DNA from: WLND01 sp040398845
Lineage (GTDB): Bacteria > Actinomycetota > Actinomycetes > S36-B12
Assembly: GCA_040398845.1 (NCBI GenBank)
Contig: JBBATH010000032.1
Location: 1 to 8,511, forward strand
Reading direction: 5' to 3'
DNA length: 8,511 nucleotides
The notes under the pieces were generated by a model. That model made no database searches. It was given only the letters and a program-made list of their open reading frames with translations, and was not told where the DNA came from. How positions within the stretch are numbered: position 1 is the stretch's first letter; each line of letters starts with the position of its first letter. Both the position numbers and the translations under genes were made by a program. This document shows positions 5,909 to 8,511 of this stretch, one piece after another.

Positions 5909-6643
5909 TGGCGCGACAGCACACAGGAGTGCGCGGAGCATTCAAACTCGTTCAACCCAACACAGCGCCGCTTGGACCGCTCCACAGCAGCGCATCCCTC
6001 CTTGGCGCCAGCCATCGTCTCGTGGGCCTCGCCCAAGGCCACGGTCTCACCGACCGCGGTCTGCGACGAGACCACATCGGGACTCGTTCATTACGACCAT
6101 TCGCACATTCCCCACCGACAACAGCCACGGCTCGCCCAGCCGCCGCCTGCGCTTGCGGCGGGCGGCGAACAAGCCCTTACGTACGGGTCGGCAGCAACAA
6201 TGGGAGCCGTCTACATCGTCGTCGCTACTTTCCCGACAAGGTTGCGCTGTATTTCGCCGCCGCCCTGGATCAGGACAGCACTTCAGCGCTTAGCAACGCT
6301 GCGCGAGAAGATCATCCCGCCGGAACTGGCCATGCGCAGTGATCCATGCCCCATCGCTGGGAAGCCTTGGAGATCCACCACAGCCAGGTCTTCCCGGCTG
6401 GCTATCGAGGCCGCTCGCGTCTGGGTCCAATCAGAAGTGTCCATGATGTCCTCACGCGCCGCCGGCGGACACGCGATGGGGGCGGCCCGACAGCTCACAG
6501 GTGCGCCACGGTTCGCTGCCTACTCCGCCGGCGCCATTCGGGACGGTGGCGCGGCATGTGCCTTGCATTGCTGCGCGGCGTCCATGTTCCGGGTCATTTC
6601 AAGAGCCCTCGCGACGGATGCGGCCGACCCGTCGCGCCGGGCG
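5909..6643. other. Stretch of about 730 bases without a convincing gene
   Basis: Several long open frames exist here on both strands, including one of 365 codons, but they are rich in R, H, S and P and look like by-products of high GC content. One short piece, YFPDKVALYFAAAL (around 6225-6265, + strand), vaguely recalls the N-terminal part of IS4-type transposases, but nothing around it supports this. On the minus strand, DTSDWTQTRAASIASREDLAVVD (about 6375-6440) also reads like protein but matches no family I know. Most likely this is degraded mobile or TA-associated DNA. Confidence 0.4.
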
Positions 6644-6964
6644 TCAGTCGGTCTCTCGCAACCCCGACGTGGCCGGGGTGATTTCGATGTGGAACTCGAT
6701 TCCCAGACCGCGCGCGAGCCGCTCCAACGTGCTGAACGTCGGCTCGTGGTCACCGGCCTCGAGGCGCGCGACCGCCGGCTGCTGCATCCCCAGCTGGCGA
6801 GCAAGCGCCGTCTGCGACAGCCCATGATCCACGCGGTAGGCCAACACGCGCATCGCCACGGCGCGCGCCAAGGCTGTGCGGATGTGCTCCGCGTTCACCT
6901 GAGCGTCGGCCAGGTCCTCAGCACGAATATGGCTGGCTGTCCGCAATGCCGATAACTTCGTAAT
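6644..6964 (-). CDS. higA: XRE-family antitoxin (HigA-like) with probable ATT start
   Basis: This is the second gene of a toxin-antitoxin operon. It would neutralise the upstream Gp49-type toxin and bind the operon's own operator. The helix-turn-helix covers about residues 49-88: GLSQTALARQLGMQQPAVARL, then EAGDHEPTFSTLERLARGLG. A short tail, IEFHIEITP, follows. The family N-terminus normally reads 'mTKLS..Rt...i....ladp..raeyertALA.aVA'. Here ITKLSALRTASHIRAEDLAD fits from an ATT codon (6962-6964), with AGAGGAGG at 6971-6978, 6 bases upstream, and the toxin stop only 1 base before it. The first ordinary start, TTG 6946, would remove six conserved-looking residues and has no such ribosome binding site. 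I therefore use ATT, giving 106 residues. ATT is a rare start and usually lowers translation, which is odd for an antitoxin that should be in excess. The symbol is by similarity only. Confidence 0.8.
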   Translation of the reverse strand: MTKLSALRTASHIRAEDLADAQVNAEHIRTALARAVAMRVLAYRVDHGLSQTALARQLGMQQPAVARLEAGDHEPTFSTLERLARGLGIEFHIEITPATSGLRETD

Positions 6965-6965
6965 C

Positions 6966-7313
6966 TCAGTCCTCCTCTAGTTCCGCGAGCCGTGCCAATG
7001 CGAGCCGTGATGCCTTCGCGAAGCGTCGATGGTCAACCTGGGCCTCGGGTCCGAACGCCGCGATCACGAACACGTCCCCGATCCGCTGGTACATCGCCCG
7101 CCACGGGCTGCGACCCGCTCTGGGCCGCAACTCCCTCAGCCCGGCGAAACCTTGCACCGCACTGGTGTGAGGAAACCCCAGCACAGGCCCGAACGCCTCC
7201 AGCTTCTCAACCGCGTGCAGCAACGCGTTGCGCTCGGTCGCCGGCAGCGCCATTCGCTCCGTCGCGGCCTCGTCGATGAACAACACCGTCCAGGCTCGCG
7301 AACGATAACACAC
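6966..7313 (-). CDS. higB: HigB-like toxin of the Gp49 / RelE superfamily (PF05973 type)
   Basis: This is the first gene of the TA operon, upstream of the XRE antitoxin. The family are ribosome-dependent mRNA endonucleases or relatives. The sequence shows the pattern WTVLFIDEA (strand 1), ERNALLHAVEKLEAFGPVLGFPHTSAV (helices with the usual 'LG.P..k.l.g' turn), GLRELRPRAGRSPWRAMYQR (the 'l.ElR......yRvly' strand), then DVFVIAAFGPEAQ and a basic FAKASRLALARL helix in place of the common 'F.KK....p..ei..A'. The first possible start in frame is GTG 7313, and GTG ten codons later is an alternative that would cut into strand 1. No ribosome binding site is clear, so a leaderless or near-leaderless start is possible. 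The length (115 residues) is normal. Confidence 0.8.
   Translation of the reverse strand: MCYRSRAWTVLFIDEAATERMALPATERNALLHAVEKLEAFGPVLGFPHTSAVQGFAGLRELRPRAGRSPWRAMYQRIGDVFVIAAFGPEAQVDHRRFAKASRLALARLAELEED
6971..6978 (-). promoter_or_regulatory. Ribosome binding site of the HigA-like antitoxin
   Basis: The minus strand reads AGAGGAGG inside the last codons of the toxin gene (encoding LEE), 6 bases before ATT 6964. It decides in favour of ATT over TTG 6946, which is 24 bases away. Confidence 0.6.
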
Positions 7314-7320
7314 ATGTTAT
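7305..7320. promoter_or_regulatory. Candidate operator of the higBA-like operon
   Basis: ATAACA (7305-7310) and TGTTAT (7315-7320) form a 6-bp dyad around CACA, overlapping the toxin's start codon. HigA-type proteins bind such palindromes over their own promoter. The position fits autorepression, but the arms are short. Confidence 0.4.
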
Positions 7321-7369
7321 TGATCTGTTTGGCGTGCGAGCCGCTTTCGGCACCGGGCAGCGGGTGGGA

Positions 7370-7531
7370 TCAGTCTTCGGCGCCGGCGTCGACCAGAGTG
7401 TCGATCGTCGCCCCGATGCGGTCTGCGCCCGCACGTCACGATGCCTCAAGCTCCAAGACGTCCGCTAGGCGGACCACGCGATGCCGGCAACCCGAGCGTA
7501 AACCTGTATCTAGGTACCGGATCAGCTTGCC
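7370..7531 (-). pseudogene. Remnant of an excisionase-like / antitoxin-type DNA-binding gene
   Basis: One minus-strand frame just after the RelE-like stop reads RYLDTGLRSGCRHRVVRLAD, then VLELEAS, an in-frame TGA (7436-7438), and then RAGADRIGATIDTLVDAGAED to TGA 7370-7372. The 'P..k.G.HRRv.laDvLa.e...R......m...a...g..D' plan is the C-terminal half of small excisionase/MerR-like HTH proteins, which often serve as antitoxin partners in actinobacteria. The N-terminal HTH is missing and a stop interrupts the rest, so this is a fragment. It lies between the two TA operons and may be the trace of a third. The identification is by general pattern only. Confidence 0.35.
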
Positions 7532-7794
7532 TCACTGCGCTTTGCGACCGCCAGCGCCAAGATCACCAGAGCCCCATCATCGAGGGCGACGATGATCCGG
7601 TAGTCCCCGACGCGATACCGCCAATGACCGCGGTGAGTACCCGTCAGCGCCTTGCCCCGCAACCGCGGATCGGGCAGCCCGGAGACGTCCACCAGATATG
7701 CGCCGATGCGTCCTTGGACCGAGGAGTCGAGCTTTCCGAAGTCGCGTTCGAACGTCCGCGTGACCTGAACGCGCCACGCGTCGGCAACGTTCAC
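7522..7794 (-). CDS. RelE/ParE-family toxin
   Basis: This is the second gene of a TA operon. It starts at GTG 7794, which overlaps the antitoxin stop as GTGA, so translation is coupled. The 90 residues follow the RelE/ParE fold: WRVQVTRTFERDFGKLDSSV (strand and helix 1), QGRIGAYLVDV (helix 2), DPRLRGKALTGTHRGHWRYR, then VGDYRIIVALDDGALVILALAV. In most relatives the end reads 'v.HR..vY', with a histidine and tyrosine that in RelE/YoeB-type enzymes contribute to mRNA cleavage. Here it is VAKRSEAS and stop. The basic pair is partly kept, but both His and the terminal Tyr are absent. Activity may be weak or lost, or it may be a ParE-like (gyrase-directed) toxin that does not need them. Confidence 0.8.
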   Translation of the reverse strand: MNVADAWRVQVTRTFERDFGKLDSSVQGRIGAYLVDVSGLPDPRLRGKALTGTHRGHWRYRVGDYRIIVALDDGALVILALAVAKRSEAS

Positions 7795-8063
7795 CCGCCT
7801 CCAGCAGCGTTCGCCGCCCGCCCTTCGGCCATGTCGCTATCTGTGAGACCGAGTTCGGCCATGAACTCGCCGAGGGGTCGGCTCTGGCGCCCGGAGTCCT
7901 CGAATGCCCGCACGGCTTCGTCGGCGGCGTAGGCGTCTTCCAGGTCCTCCAGATGGGCGTGGACCGCCTCGCGGACATAAAAACTCTTGGTCCGACCGGT
8001 ACGCCGTGACAGCGCCTCGAGGCGGGCCTCTTCCTCAGCGGTGAGCCGGATCGTGACCGTCAT
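7791..8063 (-). CDS. Ribbon-helix-helix antitoxin (RelB-like)
   Basis: This is the first gene of the second TA operon, partner of the RelE/ParE toxin that follows with a 4-base overlap. ATG 8063 is chosen because GGAGG lies 6 bases upstream and the protein then begins MTVTIRLTAEEEARLEALSR, the beta-strand and first helix of an RHH domain, followed by RTGRTKSFYVREAV (helix 2). A longer in-frame start at 8114 would add a Cys/His/Leu-rich stretch foreign to the family. The remainder (HLEDLEDAYAADEAVRAFED and after) is acidic and helical, as in the toxin-wrapping part of such antitoxins. It ends in AEGRAANAAGGG. It should repress its own operon. Confidence 0.85.
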   Translation of the reverse strand: MTVTIRLTAEEEARLEALSRRTGRTKSFYVREAVHAHLEDLEDAYAADEAVRAFEDSGRQSRPLGEFMAELGLTDSDMAEGRAANAAGGG

Positions 8064-8065
8064 GA

Positions 8066-8100
8066 CGCCTCCGTGTAAGACATGTAAACACAATAACACC
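8066..8100 (-). promoter_or_regulatory. Leader and possible promoter/operator of the relBE-like operon
   Basis: Just upstream of the antitoxin, the minus strand carries GTGTTATTGTGTTTACATG, then TCTTACACGGAGG, ending in the ribosome binding site. This AT-rich patch in GC-rich DNA is where a promoter is expected. It shares ACATG and GTTAT words with the operator-like site at 7305-7320. No clean dyad or -10/-35 pair can be fixed by eye. Confidence 0.3.
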
Positions 8101-8172
8101 CGCCCGTGCGGCACTGCTCCCAGGTCAGAATCGACCCGTTGTCACCCGCGCACAGATGAGAGCGGGCAGTCC

Positions 8173-8316
8173 TTATGCGTGCCGCCACACTTTGGCGGCC
8201 GAAGCCAGGAGCAGCGCGATGACCGCGGCAGGGATGGCTACGAGGGCGCTGTTGCATTGAGGAGGCATGTGGCGCCTCAATGCACCAGTGCCCCTCGAAC
8301 GACGGGACCTATTCAT
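8173..8316 (-). CDS. Candidate small single-span membrane protein (47 aa)
   Basis: The minus-strand frame from ATG 8316 encodes a strongly basic N-terminus (MNRSRRSRGTGALRRH), then an uncharged hydrophobic stretch ALVAIPAAVIALLLASAA (about residues 24-41) and a short basic end, KVWRHA, with TAA at 8173-8175. An internal ATG at 8268 has GAGG 6 bases upstream and would give a 31-residue version. One hydrophobic helix flanked by basic residues is the build of small membrane proteins, including type I toxins, and also of orphaned C-terminal anchors. It lies between the relBE-like operon and the insertion sequence. Function unknown. Confidence 0.35.
   Translation of the reverse strand: MNRSRRSRGTGALRRHMPPQCNSALVAIPAAVIALLLASAAKVWRHA
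8244..8293. repeat. 19-bp imperfect inverted repeat with 12-base centre
   Basis: GGGCGCTGTTGCATTGAGG (8244-8262) is repeated in inverted orientation at 8275-8293 with 17 of 19 positions matching, the inner 10 perfect. It can fold as a strong hairpin. The arm's outer half resembles the terminal repeats of IS6-family elements (GGC.CTGTTGCA). It might thus be two IS ends brought together by internal deletion, or a bidirectional terminator. It also lies inside the small membrane ORF. Confidence 0.5.
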
Positions 8317-8393
8317 TTAGCACCGATTTATACGCAGAGAGTTTGACCCCAGTTTTAGGCGAATTGATAGCTGAGTACATCTATGTCCACTAG

Positions 8394-8511
8394 GGAAGCG
8401 CTGATTTTCTCGTTCGTGTGAGTGGCGATTTGCCTGGTGTGTGAGGTTCGTTTCTTGGAGAATTCGTCATGCCCAGCGACCAGATCAGCTTCACCGATGT
8501 CGAGTACGCGA
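8394..8511 (+). mobile_element. Left end of an IS5-family insertion sequence (cut by the window)
   Basis: The element probably starts at GGAAGCGCTGATTTTCTCG (8394), directly after CTAG (8390-8393). IS5-group elements often insert at and duplicate YTAR, which CTAG matches. The transposase start follows 75 bases inside. The right end, which would confirm the inverted repeat and the duplicated CTAG, is outside the window. The precise left boundary is therefore inferred. Confidence 0.55.
8469..8511 (+). CDS. IS5-family transposase, N-terminal end only
   Basis: ATG 8469 is preceded by GGAG (8457-8460) at 8 bases. The 14 visible residues, MPSDQISFTDVEYA, match the usual opening of IS5-family transposases ('QmSFsDaEya.krr.tRrE.FL.eM'). 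The gene runs off the window edge, so the DDE catalytic residues cannot be checked. Confidence 0.65.
   Translation, partial: MPSDQISFTDVEYA

Noticed and set aside
6187..6342. Possible IS4-type transposase N-terminus (YFPDKVALYFAAAL)
   Set aside because: Only about 14 residues are suggestive, with no continuation in any frame.
5858..6955. Long forward open frame of 365 codons, plus nested frames from about 5880
   Set aside because: R/H/S/P/A-rich composition, antisense to the HigA-like gene at its 3' end, starts inside the terminator hairpin, and shows no domain pattern. It is a product of high GC.
1..8511. CRISPR arrays, tRNA and rRNA genes
   Set aside because: No regularly spaced direct repeats with unique spacers, and no cloverleaf or rRNA-like sequence noticed on reading both strands.

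Overview
The window comes from a high-GC actinobacterium. The coding regions are GC-rich with G/C-biased third positions, the toxin-antitoxin (TA) and AAA-type families are ones common in actinomycetes, and the rho-independent-type hairpins lack poly-T tails. I cannot place the genus. The content is that of a decaying accessory region: few intact genes, several broken ones, two TA operons and the edge of an insertion sequence.

Left part (1-1350, mostly + strand). The window opens in the 3' end of a secreted-looking protein with a G/Q/N-rich tail, closed by a strong hairpin terminator. A very good ribosome binding site (683-690) then leads only into two tiny overlapping ORFs. Beyond it lies a remnant of a DUF6088/AbiEi-type antitoxin gene, whose recognisable pieces are spread over three frames (about 896-1331).

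Middle part (1352-5820). On the minus strand is a lipoprotein with a DUF1566 (Lcl C-terminal) domain, split by an in-frame TAA in its linker. Next to it is a fragment of an AAA_14/DUF4143-type ATPase without its Walker A region. On the plus strand follow an intact tandem GNAT-like acetyltransferase and a fibronectin type III repeat lipoprotein. The signal peptide of the second lipoprotein is out of frame with its body, by one base, just after the lipobox. Both surface lipoproteins are therefore broken in the linker between membrane anchor and folded domain. A perfect hairpin closes the FN3 gene.

Right part (5909-8511, mostly minus strand). After about 730 bases with no convincing gene come two TA operons. 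One is higBA-like (Gp49-type toxin, then XRE antitoxin), where the antitoxin apparently starts at ATT behind a strong Shine-Dalgarno sequence. The other is relBE-like (RHH antitoxin, then RelE/ParE toxin, GTGA overlap). Between them is a probable remnant of an excisionase-like DNA-binding gene. Upstream of relBE are a possible 47-aa single-span membrane protein and a 19-bp imperfect inverted repeat. The window ends in the left end of an IS5-family element next to a CTAG target.

I see no clear new multi-gene defence or biosynthetic system. The features most worth checking are the two matching lipoprotein lesions, the ATT start of the HigA-like antitoxin, and the unannotated small ORFs.
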